A stretch of DNA of 64,000 nucleotides from Mucilaginibacter sp. L3T2-6. GTDB lineage: Bacteria; Bacteroidota; Bacteroidia; Sphingobacteriales; Sphingobacteriaceae. The position numbers and the translations under genes were made by a program. The notes beneath the pieces are model-generated. The model was not told the DNA's origin, searched no databases, and was given only the letters and a program-made list of their open reading frames with translations. The stretch spans positions 124,001-188,000 of the forward strand of contig NZ_JAUMKC010000005.1 in the NCBI RefSeq assembly GCF_030519355.1, given 5' to 3'. Positions 43,067 through 50,827 of this stretch are shown here, one piece after another; position 1 is the stretch's first letter, and each line of letters opens with the position of its first letter.

Positions 43067-44038
43067 ATGTTACAACGACCACGAAGAAACCGAAAGAGCG
43101 AAGTAATACGCCAGATGGTACAGGAAACGCACGTTAGCGCGGCCAACCTGATCTTCCCTCTGTTTATTATCGACGGTGACCATCAAAAAAGCGAAGTGGC
43201 ATCTATGCCCGGCATTTATCGCTATTCGATAGATAACCTGCTGCGTGAGGTAGAAAGCTGCCTGAAGCTTGGCCTGAAATCATTTGATCTGTTCCCGAAC
43301 ATCGAAGAATCGCTTAAAGATAAGTATGCTACCGAAAGCCACCGTGAAGAGAGCCTTTACCTACGTGCGATCCGCGAGGTTAAGAAGAATTTTCCTGAAG
43401 CTTGTGTGATTACTGACGTAGCCATGGATCCTTACAGCAGCGATGGACACGATGGTATTGTTGAAAACGGTGAGATACTAAACGACGAGACCCTCGAAGT
43501 GCTTGGTAAAATGGCATTGGCCCATGCGCAAATGGGGGCAGACATTATTGCCCCAAGCGACATGATGGATGGGCGTGTGGGCTATATCCGCAGGGTACTG
43601 GACGACAATAAGTTTACCAATGTATCTATCATGTCCTACTCGGCAAAATATGCAAGCGCATTTTACGGACCATTCAGAGATGCATTAAATTCCGCACCAA
43701 AGTTCGGTGATAAAAAAACGTACCAGATGAATCCTGCCAACCAGCGCGAAGCTTTGATTGAAGCTAACCTGGACGAACTGGAGGGCGCCGATTTCCTGAT
43801 GGTAAAACCGGCACTGGCTTACCTTGACGTAATAAAATTAATTAAGGATAATACTGAATTACCGGTTGCAGCGTATAATGTGAGCGGCGAATACGCTATG
43901 CTAAAAGCAGCCGTACAAAAAGGCTGGCTGAATGAGCAGCGCGCCGTTACCGAAGTGTTAACCAGTATCCGCCGTGCAGGCGCCACAGCGATATTGACCT
44001 ATCATGCTAAGGAAGTGCTGCAGAATGGTTGGTTATAA
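43067..44038 (+). CDS. hemB: Porphobilinogen synthase (5-aminolevulinate dehydratase)
   Basis: 323 residues from the ATG at 43067; the upstream TTG at 43013 overlaps the -7 box and is rejected. It condenses two 5-aminolevulinate molecules. The Schiff-base lysines are in SYSAKYASAFYGPF and LMVKPALAYLD. The metal-binding stretch VAMDPYSSDGHDG lacks the Cys triad of zinc enzymes, so this belongs to the Mg-dependent class (DxALDxxxxxGxDG pattern). Cytoplasmic, second gene of the haem cluster. Confidence 0.95.
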   Translation: MLQRPRRNRKSEVIRQMVQETHVSAANLIFPLFIIDGDHQKSEVASMPGIYRYSIDNLLREVESCLKLGLKSFDLFPNIEESLKDKYATESHREESLYLRAIREVKKNFPEACVITDVAMDPYSSDGHDGIVENGEILNDETLEVLGKMALAHAQMGADIIAPSDMMDGRVGYIRRVLDDNKFTNVSIMSYSAKYASAFYGPFRDALNSAPKFGDKKTYQMNPANQREALIEANLDELEGADFLMVKPALAYLDVIKLIKDNTELPVAAYNVSGEYAMLKAAVQKGWLNEQRAVTEVLTSIRRAGATAILTYHAKEVLQNGWL

Positions 44039-44153
44039 CAGGGTATATTGAAGTGGCGTATCGCATATGCCCTAACAAAGTGGCAGCCGCTTCCGAAAAA
44101 ATTGGGTTACAAACAAGGGTGTATATGATACTCCCCTACGAGAAATAAGACAC

Positions 44154-45524
44154 ATGTTTGATTCGATAAAAAAGAAATTTACATCAGAAGGGAATGAACC
44201 CGTGGGTACTACGGCAAAACCTGATATTTGCAGGGATAAGTCGGCAGAGTTGTATGCAAAGGCAAAAACATTTTTTCCTGGCGGGGTAAACTCACCTGTA
44301 AGAGCTTTTAAATCGGTGTATGGTACGCCGCTTTTTATAAAAAAAGGTGATGGATGCCACCTATGGGATGCTGACGACAACCAGTTTATCGATTTTTGCT
44401 GCTCATGGGGACCGCTCATTCTTGGTCATAATCACGCCAAAGTACGCGAGAAAGTTACAGAGGTAATGCAGAACGGTATGTCGTTCGGCGCGCCTACCTC
44501 ACTTGAAAATGAACTGGCCGAGTTGATTATAAAGAATAACAAGTTTATTGAGAAACTGCGTTTTGTAAGTTCGGGCACCGAAGCGGTAATGTCGGCCATT
44601 AGGCTGGCGCGCGGCTATACTAAACGCGATAAGATATTAAAGTTTGAAGGCTGTTACCACGGGCATTCCGACTCGCTGTTGGTAAAGGCAGGTTCCGGCC
44701 TGGTAACTTTTGGCGAAACCTCGTCGGCTGGCGTACCTAAATCATTTGCCGATGAAACTATAGTAGTGGCGCTGAATGATAAGCCCGCCATAGAAAAGGC
44801 GTTTGAAGAATTTAAAGATCAGATAGCCGCCATCATCATTGAACCCGTGCCTGCCAATAATGGCCTGTTGTTACAGGAAAAAGAATACCTGCAATACCTG
44901 CGTGATATTTGCACCCAAAACGGCGCATTGCTGATATTTGACGAGGTAATTTCTGGTTTCCGCTTAGGTTTTGAAGGCGCAGCAGGTTATTACCAAATCA
45001 AGCCGGATATTATTACTTATGGTAAAATAATCGGCGGGGGCTTACCCGTGGGCTGTTATGGTTCATCGGCTGAAATAATGGGCCACATATCTCCGGATGG
45101 CGGCGTTTACCAGGCTGGTACATTATCCGGAAACCCGGTTGCCATGGCGGCAGGAATAGCGCAGCTTAGCGAGTTGCTTCGCATGGGCTTTTACCGTGAC
45201 CTCAACAAAAAGACGGAAGAATTTACAGAATCTATCCAACGCTTTGCAACGGCTCGCAATTACAAGTTTAAAGTGTATGCTATAGGTTCTATTTTCTGGT
45301 TCGCATTTACCGATAAAGAAGCCATCCGGCGCGCTGATGAAATTGACCCGGCCAGCATGGAGAAATTCAAAAAATTGCACCGGGAATTGCTAAACCGCGG
45401 CATTTATTTGGGTCCAAGCGGTTACGAGGTCGGATTTATATCATCAGCCCATACCAAAATTGATTTGGAAAAAGCAAAACGTGCTATATTTGATAGCCTG
45501 GAAGTAGTGTTCCGGGAGAAATAG
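44154..45524 (+). CDS. hemL: Glutamate-1-semialdehyde 2,1-aminomutase
   Basis: 456 residues, with about 30 extra residues at the N-terminus relative to typical enzymes, before FFPGGVNSPVRAF. The PLP lysine is K291 (TYGKIIGGGLPVG); other landmarks are FVSSGTEAVMSAIRLARG and FDEVISGFR. It makes 5-aminolevulinate in the C5 pathway, so this organism uses glutamyl-tRNA rather than glycine and succinyl-CoA. A hemA gene is expected elsewhere; it is not in the window. Confidence 0.95.
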   Translation: MFDSIKKKFTSEGNEPVGTTAKPDICRDKSAELYAKAKTFFPGGVNSPVRAFKSVYGTPLFIKKGDGCHLWDADDNQFIDFCCSWGPLILGHNHAKVREKVTEVMQNGMSFGAPTSLENELAELIIKNNKFIEKLRFVSSGTEAVMSAIRLARGYTKRDKILKFEGCYHGHSDSLLVKAGSGLVTFGETSSAGVPKSFADETIVVALNDKPAIEKAFEEFKDQIAAIIIEPVPANNGLLLQEKEYLQYLRDICTQNGALLIFDEVISGFRLGFEGAAGYYQIKPDIITYGKIIGGGLPVGCYGSSAEIMGHISPDGGVYQAGTLSGNPVAMAAGIAQLSELLRMGFYRDLNKKTEEFTESIQRFATARNYKFKVYAIGSIFWFAFTDKEAIRRADEIDPASMEKFKKLHRELLNRGIYLGPSGYEVGFISSAHTKIDLEKAKRAIFDSLEVVFREK

Positions 45525-45529
45525 CTGGC

Positions 45530-45600
45530 GGTAAGCAGTTTGCAATGGGGCGGATTACCCACAATGCGCTGCCAGTTGCAAACTTAAAACGGCAAACTGA
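45530..45600. repeat. Word palindrome upstream of the histidine kinase
   Basis: The words GCAGTTTGCAA (45536-45546) and their inverse in TTGCAAACTT...GGCAAACTG (45577-45599) form a degenerate inverted repeat that ends directly at the kinase ATG (45601). Confidence 0.45.
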
Positions 45601-46470
45601 ATGAGAAGACCTTTTATAATATTCTATTTACTGCTTACCTATGCCCTGGCCGAGTTGATCTGGTGGGGTTACCTGCTGGCCAAGCACATGCCGGCTGATA
45701 TAGGCATGATAATGGGCGAAGGTTCCGTTTTTATCTTTGTGTTTTTTGTTGGCGCATACTCCATGCACCGTTCTATTAACCGTGAACGCAAGCTGCAGGA
45801 ACAAAAGAAAAACTTCCTGCTCTCAGTAACCCACGAGCTGAAATCGCCCCTGGCGTCTATAAAAATATTATTACAGACGATACAAAAGCGCGACCTGACA
45901 AAAGAGCAGGTTTTAGACTTTATCGGCAAGTCGTTACGTGATATAGAGCGACTGGATGACATGGTGGAGAATATGCTGCTGGCATCTAAAATTGACAATC
46001 ATTCTTACAATTTTCCTAAAGACAAGTTTAATCTATCGGTATTGGTGGACAGTATTGTTAACCGGTTACAGATCACCAAATGCGAGGGCACACAGCAGAT
46101 AATAGATGCCGAAATAGAACCTAAAATCGAGATCACAGGCGACAAATTTGCGCTTACATCGGTGGTTACCAACCTGATAGAGAACGCGATTAAGTACTCC
46201 GGCCCCTGCGAAACGGTTGATGTAAAGCTGTTCTCGCGCGATGAAAAGATATATCTGGAAGTGGCCGACCACGGCATTGGCATTGCCGATCACGAGAAAA
46301 CCCGTATCTTCGAAAGGTTTTACCGGGTAGGCAGCGAGGAAACAAGAAATACTAAAGGGACGGGTTTAGGTCTGTATATTGTAAAAGAAGTGCTCGATAA
46401 GCATCAGGCCAGCATAAAAGTGAAGGATAACCGGCCGGTTGGTAGTATATTTGAGGTGGTGTTTAACTAA
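45601..46470 (+). CDS. Sensor histidine kinase
   Basis: 289 residues. Two TM helices (about 5-27 and 35-55) with almost no periplasmic loop, so the signal is probably membrane or cytoplasmic. HisKA: H78 in SVTHELKSPLASIK. HATPase: N-box NLIENAIKYS, G1 DHGIGIADHE, G2 GTGLGLYIVKEVL. Autophosphorylates and passes the phosphate to the response regulator, 123 bp downstream. It lies inside the haem cluster; a link to haem or redox sensing is inference only. Confidence 0.93.
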   Translation: MRRPFIIFYLLLTYALAELIWWGYLLAKHMPADIGMIMGEGSVFIFVFFVGAYSMHRSINRERKLQEQKKNFLLSVTHELKSPLASIKILLQTIQKRDLTKEQVLDFIGKSLRDIERLDDMVENMLLASKIDNHSYNFPKDKFNLSVLVDSIVNRLQITKCEGTQQIIDAEIEPKIEITGDKFALTSVVTNLIENAIKYSGPCETVDVKLFSRDEKIYLEVADHGIGIADHEKTRIFERFYRVGSEETRNTKGTGLGLYIVKEVLDKHQASIKVKDNRPVGSIFEVVFN

Positions 46471-46494
46471 AGAAACACGAATAACACGCAATCA

Positions 46495-46575
46495 AACGAA
46501 TTTTCACTAATTTGCTTTAATATCAGATTTTTTAGTTCGTTAAGTTCGATTGAATTCGTGAAAATTAGTGCATAA
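46495..46575. repeat. Word palindrome between kinase and regulator genes
   Basis: ACGAATTTTCACTAAT (about 46498-46513) pairs imperfectly with ATTCGTGAAAATTAGT (about 46554-46569), built around the common core GTGAAAATT. It lies within the kinase-regulator gap. Confidence 0.5.
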
Positions 46576-46593
46576 TTTATTTAAATCATTATC

Positions 46594-47301
46594 ATGCTGA
46601 ACAGAAAAAGAATTTTATTGGCCGAGGATGAAGAGCACCTGCTCGAAGCAATTAAACTGAACCTCGAGCTTGAAGGATACAAAGTATCTACCGCTACCAA
46701 TGGCAAAAAGGCCCTGCAAATATTTAAAGAGGAACGTTTTAACCTGGTGATATTAGACGTAATGATGCCTGAAATTGATGGTTTTGTTGTTGCTGAAACC
46801 ATCAGGCTGGAGAACTCAGAAGTCCCTATTATGTTTCTTACGGCAAAAAACACCAATGAAGATAAAATAGCCGGCCTGAAGAAGGGCGCCGACGATTATC
46901 TTACTAAGCCATTTAACCTTGAAGAATTGATATTAAGGGTAAATAACCTGGTGAAACGCAGCTTAAAAGGCGAAGAGCTAAAAGAGTTTAACAGCTACAA
47001 AATTGGTGATAAAACCATTCATTTTAACTCTTTCGAGCTGGTGAATGAAGACGGGTCAATCACGCCGCTTACCAAAAAGGAAACCATGTTGCTGAAGCTG
47101 TTGATAGAACGCCGCAATGATGCTGTATCGCGTGAGCAGATTTTGGAAACTGTTTGGAATTACGACGTTTACCCCTCAACCCGTACTATCGATAACTTTA
47201 TCCTGACTTTCCGTAAATACTTCGAACCAGACCCTAAAAACCCGGTTTATTTTCATTCTATCCGTGGTGTAGGTTATAAGTTTACTGATACGCAGCATTA
47301 A
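46594..47301 (+). CDS. Response regulator, OmpR/PhoB family
   Basis: 235 residues. Receiver domain 1-120 with acidic pocket E11-D12 and phospho-acceptor D55 (LVILDVMMPE), conserved Thr (MFLTAKN) and Lys (YLTKPF). The winged-helix domain occupies 130-235 (ERRNDAVSREQILETVWNYDVYPSTRTIDNFILTFRKYF). Partner of the histidine kinase. Its stop overlaps the start of the next gene by 1 nt. Confidence 0.95.
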   Translation: MLNRKRILLAEDEEHLLEAIKLNLELEGYKVSTATNGKKALQIFKEERFNLVILDVMMPEIDGFVVAETIRLENSEVPIMFLTAKNTNEDKIAGLKKGADDYLTKPFNLEELILRVNNLVKRSLKGEELKEFNSYKIGDKTIHFNSFELVNEDGSITPLTKKETMLLKLLIERRNDAVSREQILETVWNYDVYPSTRTIDNFILTFRKYFEPDPKNPVYFHSIRGVGYKFTDTQH

Positions 47302-47822
47302 TGTTTACAAACCGGACACGCCTGTTTATCGGAACCATATTTTTTCTGTCGCTGATGCTGCTGGCTTACCGGCATTTATACGAGTTCGCTTTTTTTGCTT
47401 TTTTGCTGATCATCCTGCTTGCCTGGGACTATATCAGGCAGGGGACGCTAGTTGTTGCGGCGAGGTATTTTCATCATAAAGATTACGAAAAGGCCGAACG
47501 CACGCTGCATGAAATCTTAAACCCAAAGTGGCTTAGCAAAAACAGGCGTGGTTATTATGAGTTTTTGATGGGCGGCGTTTGCCTGCAAAAACAGGATTTT
47601 GAGGATGCCGAAAGGCATTACGAGGTTGCCGCACAGTATCCGTTGCGATCGGTAAACGATCACGTAGCTGCGCTGGTGCATGTAGCTAATATAGCCGTTC
47701 GGCAGGGTAACTTTGAAAAAGCAAAAGCTTACATCGAACTTACCGATAAACATAAAGATAATATAAATGCCAAAATGAGGGACATTATTCAGCGCCTCAG
47801 GGATGAAATAAAGACACATTAA
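47301..47822 (+). CDS. TPR-containing membrane protein
   Basis: 173 residues. The N-terminus has two closely spaced hydrophobic segments (LFIGTIFFLSLMLLAY and FAFFAFLLIILLAW, residues 8-46). After them are TPR-like helical pairs (DYEKAERTLHEILNPKW, QDFEDAERHYEVAAQY, GNFEKAKAYIELTD). Its start overlaps the response-regulator stop (TAATG), so the two are translationally coupled. It may be an accessory to the two-component system; function unknown. Confidence 0.8.
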   Translation: MFTNRTRLFIGTIFFLSLMLLAYRHLYEFAFFAFLLIILLAWDYIRQGTLVVAARYFHHKDYEKAERTLHEILNPKWLSKNRRGYYEFLMGGVCLQKQDFEDAERHYEVAAQYPLRSVNDHVAALVHVANIAVRQGNFEKAKAYIELTDKHKDNINAKMRDIIQRLRDEIKTH

Positions 47823-47872
47823 TTGAAAAATAACGCAGGAGCGTATCACTTACGCCCTTGCACAAAAACACA

Positions 47873-48898
47873 ATGCAAGACTCTCTATTTATAAAAGCAG
47901 CTTTCTCTAAGCCAACCGAACGCCCGCCCGTATGGATGATGCGCCAGGCTGGCCGGTTCATGAAAGAATACTGGGACATCAAGAATAAATATTCTTTCCT
48001 TGAAATGTGCAAGACACCCGAGATTGCAGCCGATGTAACGATGCTTCCGGTTGACTTGCTGGATATTGATGCAGCGATATTATTTTCGGACATTTTGGTA
48101 ACCGGCGAGGCCATGGGCGGCGACTTGAGTTTTAGCCAGGGTGTTGGACCCAAATTTGCCAATCCGGTACGCAGCCAAAAAGACGTGGATGGCCTGCAAA
48201 CGGATGTAATGGACAGGCTGCAATACGTAGCTGATGCCATTAAAGTAATTCAGCAGCGGTTAAACGGCCGTATCCCGCTGATTGGTTTTGCAGGCGCGCC
48301 ATTTACGGTGATGAGTTATCTTGTAGAAGGTGGTTCTTCGAAGGATTTTAAGCTTACTAAACTGATGCTCCATAATGAGCCGGAGCTGGCACATCAGCTT
48401 TTGTCAAAAATAGCCGCTGTTACTGCCGACTATTTGAACCTGCAGATTGCTGCCGGCGTAAATGCTGTGCAGATATTTGACAGCTGGGCACAAGCATTGG
48501 CCTGGGATGATTACAAAGAGTTTTCTCATAAATATATTGCAGAAATCATCAGCAAGCTTAACAGGAAAGATATACCTGTTATATCTTTCTGCAAAGGCAG
48601 CTCGGTATTTGCGCCGCTGATGGCTGAGGCAAAGCCGGATGTAATTTCTATCGATTGGAATGTTGATCTGCTCGATATGAAAAAACGGTTGCCGGCCGGC
48701 GTTGCTGTACAGGGCAACCTCGATCCGCATATTTTATATGCCGATAAAAAAGTCATAAAAGAACGCATTCACCGCCTGTTCGACCGGATGAAAGGCGAAG
48801 ACGGTTACATTTTCAACCTGGGGCATGGTATTATGCCGGATATCCCGTTTGATAATGTGAAATACGCGGTGGATGTGATAAAAGAGTATGCCCCCTAA
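47873..48898 (+). CDS. hemE: Uroporphyrinogen decarboxylase
   Basis: 341 residues from the ATG at 47873; an upstream TTG at 47858 is less likely. It converts uroporphyrinogen III to coproporphyrinogen III. Signature PPVWMMRQAGRFMKEYW near the N-terminus, GFAGAPFTVMSYLVEGG mid-protein, FDSWAQ and GHGIMPDIPFDNVK near the end, all standard. The stop codon lies at the left edge of a palindromic repeat. Confidence 0.95.
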   Translation: MQDSLFIKAAFSKPTERPPVWMMRQAGRFMKEYWDIKNKYSFLEMCKTPEIAADVTMLPVDLLDIDAAILFSDILVTGEAMGGDLSFSQGVGPKFANPVRSQKDVDGLQTDVMDRLQYVADAIKVIQQRLNGRIPLIGFAGAPFTVMSYLVEGGSSKDFKLTKLMLHNEPELAHQLLSKIAAVTADYLNLQIAAGVNAVQIFDSWAQALAWDDYKEFSHKYIAEIISKLNRKDIPVISFCKGSSVFAPLMAEAKPDVISIDWNVDLLDMKKRLPAGVAVQGNLDPHILYADKKVIKERIHRLFDRMKGEDGYIFNLGHGIMPDIPFDNVKYAVDVIKEYAP

Positions 48899-48974
48899 CC
48901 CCTAAAAAGGGGAAACAAAGGTGTGGGTAATCTATTTGCAATTCAAAAACGCCCCGTTAAGGGGCTGCGGGGCT
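48890..48974. repeat. GC-rich palindrome joining hemE and hemJ
   Basis: GCCCCCTAACCCCTAAAAAGGGG (left arm, 48890-48912) pairs with GCCCCGTTAAGGGGCTGCGGGGC (right arm, 48951-48973). The hemE stop codon (TAA) lies inside the left arm, and the hemJ ATG follows the right arm at once. The CCCCCTAA-type core also occurs inside the MITE-like elements and in the phage at 61558. Confidence 0.7.
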
Positions 48975-48975
48975 A

Positions 48976-49512
48976 ATGTACGACTACATTCTTTCCATAC
49001 ATATCATTTTTGTTGTCTGCTGGATGGCGGGACTGTTTTATATTGTGCGTTTATTTGTATACCACACTGAGGCACAAGACAAACCGGAACCGGAGCGCAC
49101 TATCCTTTCGCAGCAGTTTGAGGTTATGGAGCGTCGGCTTTGGAACGTAATCTCCATACCTTCAATGATCATAACCATTGCAGCAGGAATTACTATGGTG
49201 TGCCTTAAACCGGTGTGGCTGCAAATGGGATGGCTGCAAATTAAGCTTGGCTTTGTGTTGGGTTTGGTAGCTTATCATCATATCTGTCAATCCAAAATAA
49301 AGCAAATGCGCAATGGCATCTTTAAGTGGACATCCACCCAATTGCGCTTGTGGAATGAAGTTGCTACCATTTTCCTGTTTGCAATAGTATTTCTTGCTGT
49401 AATGAAAAGTGCCATCAACTGGATATACGGCGTGCTTGGCCTGCTGGCATTGGCCGTTATTTTGACGATTGCGGTAAAGATTTATAAGCGTTATCGCACC
49501 GGAAAGCAGTAA
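48976..49512 (+). CDS. hemJ: HemJ-family protoporphyrinogen IX oxidase
   Basis: 178 residues. Four or five TM helices and the family's N-terminal motif IHIIFVVCWMAGLFYIVRLFVYH. Conserved His (residues about 9 and 23) and a Trp-rich second part (KPVWLQMGWLQIKLGF) match HemJ/UPF0093. HemJ is a membrane haem-binding enzyme oxidising protoporphyrinogen IX where HemG and HemY are missing. Last gene of the haem cluster. Confidence 0.88.
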   Translation: MYDYILSIHIIFVVCWMAGLFYIVRLFVYHTEAQDKPEPERTILSQQFEVMERRLWNVISIPSMIITIAAGITMVCLKPVWLQMGWLQIKLGFVLGLVAYHHICQSKIKQMRNGIFKWTSTQLRLWNEVATIFLFAIVFLAVMKSAINWIYGVLGLLALAVILTIAVKIYKRYRTGKQ

Positions 49513-49642
49513 CCCTGCGTTAGCTGACAACAAAAACGATCTGTATCTGTACCCAGGCGCTGGTTATAAAAAACCTGCGCAGGCGAAAGACGTTATGCAC
49601 CTCTTTACTTCTCTTGTATTTCCAAACAGTGGATAAAGATGT

Positions 49643-50428
49643 CTATTCAATCAACCCCTTATCCTTCAACCCTCTCAAATAAATGTCAATCTCCGCATCA
49701 CCCATCCCGTAAACCTTTTCGGTTTTCCAAAACTCCAGGTAAACTTCCGGTTTGGTTCGGATGCCCCGGTTATAGTTGTCAAGCAGCAATTGTTCGATAT
49801 GGTTCAGGCCGGCTTTATTTACCCGGAGACGCTTTAGTTCCGCTTCAAGCGCGGGTTTTAGAAAATGTAGGCTGCCCCAAAAATCGGTTTCTTTTATTAA
49901 GTGCTGTAAACGGGTCGCATCTTTTCCTGCAAAAACCTTCCAGGCCGTAGCGGCAATTGCAAAATCCTGTTCGGTCAATTGTTCGCGGATATTATCGTAC
50001 AAGTATTCAAGTTCCTCTCCAGTTAATTCGCCCATGCCTCTGAAATCCGGCTTGCCCGGAAAATCGCCGGGACAAATCAAAAATATAGCGGGCGCCGATA
50101 AATCCGTTTTTTGCTCCAAATAAGCTATCATACCCAGCAGGTTGGCCTGGCAATGCAAATCAAACTCAAACCACAGGTTAATTTCATCGTATTGCTCACC
50201 CAGTTTGCTCAGCTCATCCAGTACCTTACGCTGGTAGCTTTCCGGTTTTTCGCCAAAGGTTTTGGCAAGCCATTCTTCCCGATTACGCCAAAAATGCGCT
50301 GATGAAATATCTTCTTCCAATGGGCCTTGCGAAAATACCTCGCGCCAAACCATAATATCGCCGTCAAGGCCGGTTTGTTGGAAGCCATTGAGCGTGGAAT
50401 CGCCGTTGAGTACGTGAAGGATAGCCAT
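49643..50428 (-). CDS. DUF1835 domain protein
   Basis: 261 residues. N-terminal DUF1835 motif (ILHVLNGDSTLNGFQQTGLDGDIMVWREVFSQGPLEEDI), then INLWFEFDLHCQANLL and a C-terminal helical part (LLDNYNRGIRTKPEVYLEFWKTEKVYGMGDAEIDIYL) that resembles the DUF3658 region often paired with it. The function is not known. It stands alone. Confidence 0.85.
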   Translation of the reverse strand: MAILHVLNGDSTLNGFQQTGLDGDIMVWREVFSQGPLEEDISSAHFWRNREEWLAKTFGEKPESYQRKVLDELSKLGEQYDEINLWFEFDLHCQANLLGMIAYLEQKTDLSAPAIFLICPGDFPGKPDFRGMGELTGEELEYLYDNIREQLTEQDFAIAATAWKVFAGKDATRLQHLIKETDFWGSLHFLKPALEAELKRLRVNKAGLNHIEQLLLDNYNRGIRTKPEVYLEFWKTEKVYGMGDAEIDIYLRGLKDKGLIE

Positions 50429-50827
50429 ATTTTTGAGCTTATAACAGGGTGCCTAAAATCAAAGCTAAGCTTTTGCCGATGAAATATTTTCGCCGAAACG
50501 ATAAATATTTAATGCGATTGCAACGCTTGTCCGCCGGGGTTGCGCACCTACGGCGCGGAATTTCCTGCTGATTGTTTTTCTACCAATATTACCCCCCCGA
50601 TGGGGGCAGAAGCGACTTGCGTCTCCCCGTTTTAAGTAGCATCATTAGGCGCATATTGGTATCAAAGGAATTCCTTGTTGATTGTTTCTATCAACACTAG
50701 CCCGCGACGGGGCGAAAGCAAACTTGCGTCTCCCGTTTTAGCAGCGCCGCTAGGCGTGTAATATTGGTAGGATAATAAATGGGATTAGCGCTCCGTTAGG
50801 TGCGCAACCTAATAGAGCGATTAAAAC
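50429..50827. other. Gene-free region with tandem and word repeats
   Basis: 399 bp between the DUF1835 gene and the DNA ligase gene. It holds two diverged tandem copies of a repeat (see next entry) and, at both ends, short copies of GGTTGCGCACCTA/TTAGGTGCGCAACC-type words, which pair with each other. No gene is supported here. Confidence 0.5.
50557..50780. repeat. Two diverged tandem copies of an about 110-bp intergenic element
   Basis: Copy A (50557-50666) and copy B (50667-50780) share the order: GGAATT-CCTxxTGATTGTTT, CTA(C/T)CAA-a-xxTA, CCC..GA.GGGG hairpin, AAGC-ACTTGCGTCTCCC-GTTTTA, and TAGGCG...ATATTGGTA. The ATATTGGTA end is the complement of the TACCAATAT at the front, so each copy can fold into a stem. 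Confidence 0.75.

Noticed and set aside
50557..50780. Possible CRISPR array from the repeated units
   Set aside because: Only two diverged copies, about 110 bp each, directly adjacent, with no unique spacers and no cas genes.
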